Below, piece after piece: positions 50,184-58,198 of a DNA stretch of 64,000 nt (its first letter is position 1; each line of letters begins with the position of its first letter). Origin of the DNA: Gemmatimonadota bacterium. Its GTDB lineage: Bacteria; Gemmatimonadota; Gemmatimonadetes; Longimicrobiales; Longimicrobiaceae. Under the pieces are notes generated by a model, which worked only from the letters and a program-made list of their open reading frames with translations, was not told the origin of the DNA and ran no database searches. The stretch lies in assembly GCA_028287185.1 (NCBI GenBank), contig JAQBQD010000043.1, positions 62,001 through 126,000 of the forward strand. Direction: 5' to 3'. The translations under genes were made by a program, and so were the position numbers.

Positions 50184-52166
50184 CTACCCGCGCGGCGGCT
50201 CGGCCTTGTGGGTGCGCAAGGCCGAGAGGGCGCGGCCTTCCACGACGGCGAGGGGCGGGAGGGGCAGGGTGGGGCGGCCGGGGGCGAGCTGGCCGGGGCT
50301 CACCAGGCCGGCCTCCTCCATCACGCGCATGGCCTCGGCGCCGTCCAGCGTCTCGTGCTCCATGAGCGCCACCGCCAGCGCCGCCAGCGACTCGCGGTTG
50401 CCGTCCAGCAGGTCCCGGGTGCGCTCGTACAGGTCGGTCAGGATGCGCTGCACCTCGCGGTCCATGCGGGCGTGCGCCTCCTGGCTGAGAGAGCCCACCT
50501 CGCCCTCGTGCACCAGCAGGCCCGTGTCGATGCCCATCCCCAGGTGGTACACCATCTTGCGGGCGATGCCGTTCACGTGCTGCAGGTCGCTCTGCGCGCC
50601 GCTCGTCACGTGGTCGGCGCCGAACACCAGCTCCTCGGCGGCGCGGCCGGCCAGGCCCTTCATGATCTGGCCCTCCATGTAGCTGCGCCGATAGAGCGAG
50701 CGGTCGTCGTCGGGCGAGAAGAAGGCCACGCCCAGCGCCTGCCCGCGCGCCTGGATGGTCACCTTGTGCAGCCCGTCCTCGGGGCAGCAGACCACGCCGG
50801 CCAGCGCGTGCCCCGCCTCGTGGTACGCCACGATGCACCGCTCCAGGTCCAGCGCGCGGAAGCCCGTGCGCTCCTTGCCCAGCAGCAGGCGGTCGCGGGC
50901 CTGCTCCACGTGCGCCCAGTGCACCGACTTCGATCCCTCGCGGGCGGCGGCGATGGCGCTCTCGTTCAGCAGGTTGGCCAGCTCCGCGCCCGTGGCGCCG
51001 GGCGTCAGGCGCGCCAGGCGGCCCAGCTCCACGTCCGCCGCCATGGGAATGCGCCGGCGGCCGGCGTGCAGGCGCAGGATCTCCTCGCGCCCGTCGGCGT
51101 TGGGCGCCGCCACCTGGATGATGCGGTCGAAGCGGCCCGGACGCTTGAGCGCCTCGTCCAGGTCCTCCGGCCGGTTGGTGGCCGCCACCACCACCACGCC
51201 GTCCAGCGGCGAGAAGCCGTCCATCTCCACCAGGAACTGGTTGAGCGTGCGGTCGTCCTCGTTGTGCGAGCGGTTGCGCCCGCGCTTGCCGCCCAGCACG
51301 TCGATCTCGTCGATGAACACCACGCCCCCCGTCTTCCGCGCCCTGCGGAAGAGCGAGCGGATGCGGTGGGCACCCATCCCCACCAGGAACCCCGTCACCT
51401 CCGATCCCGAGACGGAGTAGAACGACACCCCGGCCTCGCCCGCCACCGCGCGCGCCAGCAGCGTCTTGCCCGTGCCCGGGGGCCCCACCAGCAGCGCGCC
51501 CTTGGGAATGCGCGCGCCCACCGCGTCGAACGCCTCGGGGCTGCGCAGGAACTCCACCAGCTCGCGGAGCTCCTCGGCCGCGCCCTGGGTGCCGGCCACG
51601 TCCTTGAACGTGGTGTCCGACCCCGCGTTGCCGCCCAGCTCGCCCCCGGCCTGGCTGCGGATGTGGCGGATGACGAACCACACCACCACGCCCAGCGTGC
51701 CGAGCAGCACCGCCAGCGTAAGCCGGTCCTGCAGGCCGCGCGGATCGGGCGCGGGCTCCAACGTCACGCGCACGCCCGCGGCCTCCGCGCGCTGCGCCAG
51801 GCCGTCCACCTCCTGTACGGGATAGGCGACGCGGAAGTCCGCCGGGGCGCCGGCGCGCGCGTCGTGTCCCTTCCACCATCCCCGCACCTCCGTGCCCGGC
51901 TGCACAACCAGCGACTGCACCCGGTGCGCGGGAAGGGCGGCCAGCAGCTCCGAGTACGCCAGCTCACTGCGCGGCTCGTCGTCGCGCTTGAAGTGCAGGA
52001 ACAGGATGAGGCCCACCAGCACCGCCGCCGTGACGCCCACCAGCCACTGCTGCGCGCGGCGGCTCACCCGCGGCTTCTTGCCGTCGCGGCGCGGCCGCTC
52101 CTCGCGCTCGGGGCGGAGAAGGGGCTCGGTGGAGACGATGGGCTTTTCCGGCAGGGGAAGCGGCAT
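50184..52166 (-). CDS. ftsH: FtsH-type ATP-dependent zinc metalloprotease
   Basis: Membrane AAA+ protease of about 660 residues degrading membrane and soluble proteins. A Pro/Arg-rich cytosolic leader is followed by TM1 (about 41-59) and TM2 (about 148-167), flanking a small periplasmic domain. AAA module: Walker A GPPGTGKT (228-235), FLVGMGAHRI pore loop, Walker B VVFIDEID, and LKRPGRFDR. The M41 zinc site HEAGH is at about 449-453. The pore loop's F-V-G is F-L-V-G here. The ATG at 52166 starts the Pro/Arg leader; an in-frame start at 52244 would add 26 residues. It is single and flanked by terminators, and may be a paralogue. Confidence 0.92.
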   Translation of the reverse strand: MPLPLPEKPIVSTEPLLRPEREERPRRDGKKPRVSRRAQQWLVGVTAAVLVGLILFLHFKRDDEPRSELAYSELLAALPAHRVQSLVVQPGTEVRGWWKGHDARAGAPADFRVAYPVQEVDGLAQRAEAAGVRVTLEPAPDPRGLQDRLTLAVLLGTLGVVVWFVIRHIRSQAGGELGGNAGSDTTFKDVAGTQGAAEELRELVEFLRSPEAFDAVGARIPKGALLVGPPGTGKTLLARAVAGEAGVSFYSVSGSEVTGFLVGMGAHRIRSLFRRARKTGGVVFIDEIDVLGGKRGRNRSHNEDDRTLNQFLVEMDGFSPLDGVVVVAATNRPEDLDEALKRPGRFDRIIQVAAPNADGREEILRLHAGRRRIPMAADVELGRLARLTPGATGAELANLLNESAIAAAREGSKSVHWAHVEQARDRLLLGKERTGFRALDLERCIVAYHEAGHALAGVVCCPEDGLHKVTIQARGQALGVAFFSPDDDRSLYRRSYMEGQIMKGLAGRAAEELVFGADHVTSGAQSDLQHVNGIARKMVYHLGMGIDTGLLVHEGEVGSLSQEAHARMDREVQRILTDLYERTRDLLDGNRESLAALAVALMEHETLDGAEAMRVMEEAGLVSPGQLAPGRPTLPLPPLAVVEGRALSALRTHKAEPPRG

Positions 52167-52657
52167 GGGTGCGGCGCGTGCGAAAACGGGGGTGTCTGCT
52201 GATGCTGCGGCGTCCTGCCGCGTCGGTGGGTGCGCGAGGGGCACATCCGTCGTCGCACGGACCGCCGGACCCCTCGGTAAACCTGGCGCAAGCGATTGTT
52301 CCTGGACGGGTTACGGGTGATGGAGGCCCCCGCCTCCACGCTCCCGTACGCGGGCGAGGGGTGCCTCCTGCGGGAGACGGCGCGGACTGCGGGGATGTAC
52401 GGGGCGATCGGGATTCCGACGGTCGACGTCCGATGGGTGCCGCCCGCCGGCTGCCGTCGACGCCGGCCACGGTGCGTCGGCGCGTGGTGGAAGCCGCGGG
52501 GATGGGGGCGCGGTGGGTCTCCGGCGAGCGGGATCGGCCGGAGCGTCCGATCCGCAGGCGGTGAGCGGAGTTCAGGCGCCGGGGCCGCTTGCGGAGGCCG
52601 CGCGGGGGCGGGCATATTCACCGCCTCGCCGTCGCAGTCCACCAGGAACGGAGCCGC
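52167..52657. other. Divergent intergenic region
   Basis: About 490 bases between the divergent ftsH and thiolase genes. No frame has a credible RBS or composition. It should contain both promoters; no clear -35/-10 pair was identified on either strand. Confidence 0.45.
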
Positions 52658-53869
52658 ATGGGTACGCAGGGCAGGGACACCGACGTCGTCTTCCTTTCCG
52701 CGGCCCGCACCGGCTTCGGCACCTTCGGCGGCGCGCTCAAGGATCTCAGTGCCACGGACCTGGGCGTGGCCGCCGCCAGGGGCGCGCTGGAGAAGGCGGG
52801 CGTGCCGGCGGACGCCGTGGGCCACGTCGTCTTCGGCAACGCGCTCCAGACCTCGTCCGACGCCATCTACCTGGCGCGGCACGTGGGGCTGAAGGCCGGG
52901 CTTCCGCAGCGGGTGCCCGCGATCACGCTCAACCGGCTGTGCGGGTCGGGGTTCCAGGCCGTCGTCAGCGGCGCGATGGAGATCCTGCTGGGCGAGGCCG
53001 AGGTGGTGCTCTGCGGCGGCACCGAGTCCATGAGCCAGGCACCGCACGTCGTCCGCGGCGCGCGGTGGGGCGGGCAGCGCTTCGGGCCGGCGGGCAAGAT
53101 GTACGAGGACCTGCTGTGGGAAGCGCTGACGGACCCCTTCGCCGGGTGCAGCATGGCGATGACGGCCGAGAACCTGGCCGGCCGCTACGGCATCACCCGC
53201 GAGCAGGCGGACGAGGTCGCCATCCGCTCGCAGCGGCTGGCGAAGGAGGCGTGGGACGCGGGCCACTACGCCGCCGAGATCGTCCCGGTCGCCATCAAGA
53301 CACGGAAGGGCGAGACGCAGTTCGCCGCCGACGAGCACATGCGGCCGGAGACGACGCCCGAGGCGCTGGCGAAGCTGAAGCCGATGTTCAAGGAGGGCGG
53401 CACCGTCACCGCCGGCAACGCGTCCGGCATCGGCGACGGGGCGGCGGCGCTGGTCGTCTCTTCCGCCGCGTGGGCCGAGCGCAACGGGGTGAAGCCCATC
53501 GGCCGACTGGTGTCGTGGGGCGTGGCGGGCGTGGAGCCCACGCACATGGGCATCGGCCCCGCGCCGGCCTCGCGCGCGGCGCTGGAGCGCGCGGGCATGC
53601 GGGCCGACCAGATGGACCTTGTCGAGGTGAACGAGGCGTTCGCGTCGCAGTACTGCGCGGTGGAGAAGGAGCTGGAGCTGGACCGCGAGCGGGTGAACGT
53701 GTCCGGCGGCGCCATCGCCCTGGCGCACCCGCTGGGGGCGTCCGGCGCGCGCATCACCACGCACCTGCTGCACGAGCTGCGGCGCCGGGGCGGGGGCTAC
53801 GGGCTGGGCACCGCCTGCATCGGCGGCGGGCAGGGAATCGCGGTGGTGGTGGAGGCGTTCCCGGCGTGA
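52658..53869 (+). CDS. Acetyl-CoA C-acyltransferase (thiolase)
   Basis: Beta-ketothiolase of 403 residues. The reactive cysteine C95 is in LNRLCGSGFQAV, the base H357 in ALAHPLGASG, and the second cysteine C387 in GTACIGGGQG; all are in their family positions. Motif NEAFA lies before H357. Direction is either cleavage of 3-ketoacyl-CoA in beta-oxidation or condensation of acetyl-CoA for polyhydroxybutyrate or butanoate. The ATG at 52658 follows AGGAACGGAG. A 3-hydroxyacyl-CoA dehydrogenase lies two genes downstream, so the two likely serve one pathway. Confidence 0.92.
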   Translation: MGTQGRDTDVVFLSAARTGFGTFGGALKDLSATDLGVAAARGALEKAGVPADAVGHVVFGNALQTSSDAIYLARHVGLKAGLPQRVPAITLNRLCGSGFQAVVSGAMEILLGEAEVVLCGGTESMSQAPHVVRGARWGGQRFGPAGKMYEDLLWEALTDPFAGCSMAMTAENLAGRYGITREQADEVAIRSQRLAKEAWDAGHYAAEIVPVAIKTRKGETQFAADEHMRPETTPEALAKLKPMFKEGGTVTAGNASGIGDGAAALVVSSAAWAERNGVKPIGRLVSWGVAGVEPTHMGIGPAPASRAALERAGMRADQMDLVEVNEAFASQYCAVEKELELDRERVNVSGGAIALAHPLGASGARITTHLLHELRRRGGGYGLGTACIGGGQGIAVVVEAFPA

Positions 53870-53918
53870 CGCGCTCCGCATCCCGCCGCCCAGGCCGTCC
53901 GTCCGTGGAGCACGGCCG

Positions 53919-54743
53919 ATGAGCGACCTGACCCCGCCGCCGGGACCCGGCGGCTCCGGCCTGCCCGCGCGCCGCATCACCAGCACCGAGCTGGAGGCGG
54001 TGATCCGGCGCGCGGTGGAGCTGCAGTCCGGCGCGGAGGGCGACGACGGCCTCGCCGAGGGCGAGGTGATCCGCATCGGCCAGGAGCTGGGGCTGGCGCC
54101 GGAGCTGGTGCGCCGCGCCATCGCCGACGTGCGCGGCAAGCCGGTCGAAGAGAAGGGGCTCGCGGCCGGCGTCGTCGGCCCCTCGCTGGCGCGGGCGGTG
54201 CGCAGCATCCGGCGGCCGGCGGCGCCGCTGGGGATGTTCCTGGAGCAGTACCTGGTGGACTGCGAGTTCATGGTGGTGCAGCGCCGCTTTCCCGACCGCA
54301 CGCGCTACGGGCGGGGCACCGGCGTGGGCGCGCACCTGGGCCGCGCGTCGCGGAAGATGCAGTCCCGGTACGGGAACCTGGACCTGCGCACGATGGACGT
54401 GGGCGTGTCGGTCATCGACGACTCCACCTCGCTGGTGGAGCTGAGCGTGGACCTGTCCGCCCCGCGCGCGATGGCGGCGGGCGGCGGGCTGTCGATGGGG
54501 ACGGTGGGCGGCGCCGGGGTGGCGGCCATCGTGTTCGGCGCGCACCTGGCCGCGCCGCTCATGCTGCTGGGCCTGCCCGTCATCGGCGCGGGCGTGCTCG
54601 TGTCGCGGCTCATCCACCACTCCGTGCACCGCCGCACGCAGGACCAGCTGGAGTCGTTCCTGGACCGCCTGGAGCACGGCGAGCTGAAGCTGGAGAAGCC
54701 CCTGGGCGGCTTCGCGGACCTGAGGAAGAAGCTCGGGTTCTGA
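53919..54743 (+). CDS. Conserved hypothetical membrane protein
   Basis: 274 residues, no known family. The N-terminal half contains a small helical unit, ITSTELEAVIRRAVELQS then AEGEVIRIGQELGLAPELVRRAIADVRGKP, like a DNA- or protein-binding helix pair, then a beta-rich YLVDCEFMVVQRRFPD segment. A glycine-rich hydrophobic pair near 190-232 (SMGTVGGAGVAAIVFGAHLAAP ... LMLLGLPVIGAGVLVSRL) makes two helices or a hairpin, followed by a charged helical tail. It sits between the thiolase and dehydrogenase genes on the same strand. Typical of Gemmatimonadota conserved unknowns; function not inferable. Confidence 0.68.
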   Translation: MSDLTPPPGPGGSGLPARRITSTELEAVIRRAVELQSGAEGDDGLAEGEVIRIGQELGLAPELVRRAIADVRGKPVEEKGLAAGVVGPSLARAVRSIRRPAAPLGMFLEQYLVDCEFMVVQRRFPDRTRYGRGTGVGAHLGRASRKMQSRYGNLDLRTMDVGVSVIDDSTSLVELSVDLSAPRAMAAGGGLSMGTVGGAGVAAIVFGAHLAAPLMLLGLPVIGAGVLVSRLIHHSVHRRTQDQLESFLDRLEHGELKLEKPLGGFADLRKKLGF

Positions 54744-54961
54744 TCGCGCGGGCCGTCTTCGGCTCCGTACCACCGTCCGTTGACGGAAGACGCGGATCGG
54801 GCGCGTCGAGCCGGCGGTCCTTCCGTCCCAGCGATTCGGGGGTGAGGATCGGCAGCCTGTGATCGACCGATCCACATCCACCGAAAAGACTCAACCCGCG
54901 GCGGCCGAGGTGCGGCGCGCCGGCGGGCTCATCGTTCCTTTTTGCGCGGAGAGACGTGGCG

Positions 54962-55846
54962 ATGCCGATCAAGCGGGTGGGCGTGCTGGGCTGCGGCCTG
55001 ATGGGCAGCGGGATCGCGCAGGTGTGCGCGATGGCCGGCTACGAGACCGTCGCCCGAGAGGTGGCCGACGAGCCGCTGCAGAAGGGGATGAAGTCCATCC
55101 AGAAGCAGCTCGGCAAGCTGGTGGAGAAGGAGAAGCTTTCCGCCGGGGACCGCGACGCGGCGCTGGGGCGGCTGACGGGCACCACGCGCCTGGAGGACCT
55201 GGCCGGCTGCGACATTGTGATCGAGGCGATCGTGGAGGAGCTGGAGGCCAAGAACGCCCTCTGGCGCACGCTGGACGCGCTGTGCGGCCCGGAGACCATC
55301 TTTGCGTCCAACACCTCGTCGCTCACCATCGCCGACATGGCGGCGGCGACGAAGCGGCCCGGGCGCATGGTGGGACTGCACTTCTTCAACCCCGTGCCCG
55401 TGATGAAGCTGGTGGAGGTGGTGAGGACCATCGCCACCGACCCGCAGGCCTTCGACACGGCGTTCCAGTTCGCGCGGTCGCTGGGCAAGGAGCCCATCGT
55501 CTGCAAGGACAGCTCGGGCTTCGTGGTGAACCTGCTGCTGGTGCCCTACATGATGGACGCCATCCGCGCGCTGGAGCAGGGCGTGGCCACCACGGCCGAC
55601 ATCGACAAGGGGATGCAGCTCGGCACCGGCCACCCCATGGGCCCCTTCATCCTGGCCGACTTCGTGGGCCTGGATACCCTGGACAGGATCGGCGGCATCA
55701 TGCTGGGCGAGTACAACGAGAAGCGCTACGCCAGCCCCCCGCTGCTCAAGCGCATGATCTCCCTCGGCATGTACGGCCGGAAGAGCGGCCGCGGCTTCTA
55801 CGACTACTCGGGCCCGGAGCCGGTGCCGGTGGACCTGGGGATCTGA
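54962..55846 (+). CDS. 3-hydroxyacyl-CoA (3-hydroxybutyryl-CoA) dehydrogenase
   Basis: NAD-dependent oxidoreductase of 294 residues. The Rossmann motif is VGVLGCGLMGSGIAQVCA. NTSSLTIADMA and the catalytic His in VGLHFFNPVPVMKLVE, and the SSGFVVNLLLVPYMMDAI helix and DFVGLDTLD at the C-terminal domain are diagnostic. It catalyses interconversion of acetoacetyl-CoA and 3-hydroxybutyryl-CoA. The ATG at 54962 follows GGAGAG by about seven bases; a GTG two codons upstream is possible. A strong terminator follows 24 bases after the stop. Confidence 0.93.
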   Translation: MPIKRVGVLGCGLMGSGIAQVCAMAGYETVAREVADEPLQKGMKSIQKQLGKLVEKEKLSAGDRDAALGRLTGTTRLEDLAGCDIVIEAIVEELEAKNALWRTLDALCGPETIFASNTSSLTIADMAAATKRPGRMVGLHFFNPVPVMKLVEVVRTIATDPQAFDTAFQFARSLGKEPIVCKDSSGFVVNLLLVPYMMDAIRALEQGVATTADIDKGMQLGTGHPMGPFILADFVGLDTLDRIGGIMLGEYNEKRYASPPLLKRMISLGMYGRKSGRGFYDYSGPEPVPVDLGI

Positions 55847-55869
55847 CGGCCGAGGGTGGTGGGGACGGG

Positions 55870-55902
55870 CGGCCCCGCGGACACCGGACGTCCGCGGGGC
55901 CG
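55870..55902 (+). terminator. Terminator after the hydroxyacyl-CoA dehydrogenase
   Basis: CGGCCCCGCGGA (55870-55881) pairs with TCCGCGGGGCCG (55891-55902) around nine bases; twelve-base stem. Confidence 0.75.
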
Positions 55903-56055
55903 TCGTGCGTGTGGAAGCGTTCGCGCCGTGGAGCGCGCATCTCATCCCTTCGGATGATCGTTTCGTTCCCGATGCATTGGCGGCCATACACATCGCGACG
56001 AGGTTTTCTCCGGCGGCCGCAGGATCGCAACCCTCTGCAAACCCGGAGAAACCTG

Positions 56056-56355
56056 ATGAAGAAGCTGACGCTGGACCTGGACGCGATGAAGGTGGAGAGC
56101 TTCGAGACCATGCCCGAAGGCGGCGCCACGGGAACCATCATGGGCTACGTCACCGCCTGGAGCGAGTGCGGCGGAGCGTACTGCACGTTCGACGGCTGCC
56201 CCGACTTCAGCCGGAGCCCGCAGTGCAACACCGCCGCGGTCACGTGCGACTACGGCCCGACCATGAACCCCATCGACGCCGAGTGCAACGCGAACACCAT
56301 GGCGGGCAACACCTGCATGGGCGGCGACACCTGCTACAACACCTGCGGGCAGTAG
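56056..56355 (+). CDS. RiPP-like precursor peptide with nine cysteines
   Basis: 99-residue peptide. Residues 1-18 (MKKLTLDLDAMKVESFET) match the LxLDxxxVESFxT leader seen in pinensin-type lanthipeptide precursors and many Bacteroidota/Gemmatimonadota peptides. A short linker MPEGGATGTIMGYVTAW precedes a Cys/Thr/Gly-rich core from residue 38 with nine cysteines (38, 43, 48, 57, 64, 77, 87, 93, 97) and many Thr/Ser/Asn. It could be crosslinked by lanthionines or by disulfides. GGAG sits eight bases before the ATG, and a long hairpin terminator starts 12 bases after the stop. No LanB, LanC or LanM homologue, transporter or protease is adjacent, so the modifying enzymes must be elsewhere. Confidence 0.72.
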   Translation: MKKLTLDLDAMKVESFETMPEGGATGTIMGYVTAWSECGGAYCTFDGCPDFSRSPQCNTAAVTCDYGPTMNPIDAECNANTMAGNTCMGGDTCYNTCGQ

Positions 56356-56366
56356 CTCGCCCGGAT

Positions 56367-56411
56367 GGAGGCCGGCGCCTGCCCGCGGCCGCTCCGCGGG
56401 CGCCGGTCTCC
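56367..56411 (+). terminator. Terminator immediately after the precursor gene
   Basis: GGAGGCCGGCGCCTGCCCGC and the following GG pair with CCGCGGGCGCCGGTCTCC, giving about 19 paired bases with one or two mismatches and a five-base loop. It ends a one-gene transcript. Confidence 0.7.
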
Positions 56412-56581
56412 TCCGCGGTGTCGCCGCTCCGGTGCCTCGAGCGGATGGCGTGCCGGCGTCCCGCGGATCCTGTTGCGTCGCGTGTGGGAAGCTCCTAACG
56501 TGCGCTTCCGGGGCATCGGCCGGCTTCCCCGCGTTCCCCCGTCCCTCCGCCGCAGCTTCGTCCATCCTTCCCGGAGGCGAG

Positions 56582-57157
56582 ATGAGCGCTCCCGCACCGC
56601 AGGCCCCGCTCGTGATGCTCATCCGCCACGCGGAGAAGCCCGCCGATACGCCGCCGCCGCAGGGGGTGACGGTGGATGGCACCGCCGACCCCCAGTCGCT
56701 CACCCCGCAGGGGTGGCAGCGGGCCGGGGCGCTGGCGGCGCTCTTCGATCCCTTCGCCGGTGCGCTCCAGTCGCCGCTGCTGCGGACGCCGCAGGTGGTG
56801 TACGCCGCCGGCACGGGGCACCACAGCCACAGCATGCGCCCGCAGGAGACCGTCACGCCGCTCGCCCGGCGCCTGGGGCGGTCCGTCGACACCTCGTACC
56901 TCAAGGACGACGGCGCAAAGATGATCGCCGCCGCGCTCCAGCAGAGGGCCGTGGTGCTGGCGTGCTGGCAGCACGACGACATTCCCGCCATTGCCGGCCA
57001 GATCCCGGTCGTGCCCGGAACCGTGATCCCGCAGCAGTGGCCCGGCCACCGGTTCGACCTCGTCTGGACCTTCACTCTCCAGGCGGGCAGCGGCGCATAC
57101 GCGTTCGCCCAGGTGCCGCAGAACCTGCTCGCGGGCGACCTGAACGCCGGGATCTGA
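56582..57157 (+). CDS. Histidine phosphatase family protein
   Basis: 191-residue protein of the histidine phosphatase (phosphoglycerate-mutase-like) clan. The N-terminal RHG-like motif is PLVMLIRHAEKPAD; H is the phosphoryl acceptor. The second histidine lies in VVLACWQHDDIPAIA. Arginine in VDTSYLKDD or LLRTPQ likely completes the pocket. Substrate unknown; possibly SixA-like or a sugar phosphatase. GGAGG lies eight bases before the ATG. Confidence 0.75.
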   Translation: MSAPAPQAPLVMLIRHAEKPADTPPPQGVTVDGTADPQSLTPQGWQRAGALAALFDPFAGALQSPLLRTPQVVYAAGTGHHSHSMRPQETVTPLARRLGRSVDTSYLKDDGAKMIAAALQQRAVVLACWQHDDIPAIAGQIPVVPGTVIPQQWPGHRFDLVWTFTLQAGSGAYAFAQVPQNLLAGDLNAGI

Positions 57158-57282
57158 CCGCCTGGCCGGCTTCGTGCCTCGCAAGCGTCCGCACCATCGA
57201 AGGGCCGATCCCCCGTTCGCGAGACCCCCGGCGCCTCGTCGGGCCCCGCGAGGTGCCTGCCGCGCGCCCGAACCGGAATCCC

Positions 57283-58089
57283 ATGATCCTGCAACCGCTT
57301 CCGCCGGGCACCGACGCCCCGCTGCACGACCGCGACGCCGTCCCGCCGCCGGACCTGCCGACGGGCAAGGCGCGCGACAAGGAGATGGCGCGGCTGAGCG
57401 AGCGGCTGGACGAGCTGGCGACTGCCCTGCACGCCGAGCGCAGGCGGGCGCTGCTGGTGGTGATCCAGGCGCGCGACGCGGGCGGAAAGGACGGCCTGGT
57501 GCGCAAGGTGTTCGGCGCCATCAGCCCGCAGTTCCTGCGCGCGGTGGCGTTCGGCGCGCCGACGGCCGAGGAGCGGCTGCACGACTTCCTGTGGCGCGTG
57601 CACCAGGAGGTGCCGCCGTTCGGCCACGTCGGCGTGTTCAGCCGCTCGCACTACGAGGACGTGCTGGCGGCCCGGGTGCGGGAGCTGGTGCCGGAGCGCG
57701 TGTGGTCGCTGCGGTACCCGCAGATCAACGACTTCGAGCGGATGCTGGCGGAAAGCGGCGTCACGCTGCTCAAGCTGTTCCTGCACATCTCGCGCGACGA
57801 GCAGGCCCGCCGGTTCCGCGAGCGCCTGCACAAGCGCAAGAAGCTGTGGAAGTTCGATCCCGGCGACCTGGACGACCGCGCGCGCTGGGACGAGTACACG
57901 CAGGCCTACCGCGCCGCCTTCGCCCGGTGCGGCACCGAGCACGCGCCGTGGTACGTGGTGCCGGGCGACGACAAGCCCGCCCGCGACCTGCTGATCGCGC
58001 GCCTGGCCGTGCACACGCTGGCGGCGATGGATCCCAGGTATCCGAAGCCCGACTTCGATCCCGACGAGATGGAGGCGCGGATCGGGTGA
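57283..58089 (+). CDS. ppk2: Polyphosphate kinase 2 family protein
   Basis: 268-residue PPK2 enzyme that transfers phosphate from polyphosphate to a nucleoside phosphate. Walker A-like VVIQARDAGGKDGLVRKVFG, Walker B-like GHVGVFSRSHYEDVLAARV, and lid FLHISRDEQARRFRERLHKRKKLWKFDPGDLDDRARWDEYTQAY are all in place. The short single-domain form is class I/III, using ADP, GDP, AMP or CMP; class not resolved from sequence. The ATG at 57283 is used though RBS is weak (CCGGAATCCC). A perfect 14-base hairpin terminator follows 42 bases downstream. Confidence 0.9.
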   Translation: MILQPLPPGTDAPLHDRDAVPPPDLPTGKARDKEMARLSERLDELATALHAERRRALLVVIQARDAGGKDGLVRKVFGAISPQFLRAVAFGAPTAEERLHDFLWRVHQEVPPFGHVGVFSRSHYEDVLAARVRELVPERVWSLRYPQINDFERMLAESGVTLLKLFLHISRDEQARRFRERLHKRKKLWKFDPGDLDDRARWDEYTQAYRAAFARCGTEHAPWYVVPGDDKPARDLLIARLAVHTLAAMDPRYPKPDFDPDEMEARIG

Positions 58090-58130
58090 GGCGGGCGGGT
58101 CCGCGGGAGGGCGACGCCGCGACAAGGAGA

Positions 58131-58160
58131 GGGGCCGGGATCATGGATGATCCCGGCCCC
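58131..58160. terminator. Bidirectional terminator
   Basis: GGGGCCGGGATCAT (58131-58144) and ATGATCCCGGCCCC (58147-58160) form a perfect 14-base inverted repeat with only two central bases. It separates PPK2 from the convergent lipoprotein gene. Confidence 0.75.
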
Positions 58161-58198
58161 GGGCCGTATCCGCAGATCCGTTCGTCGACCCGGCGTCC

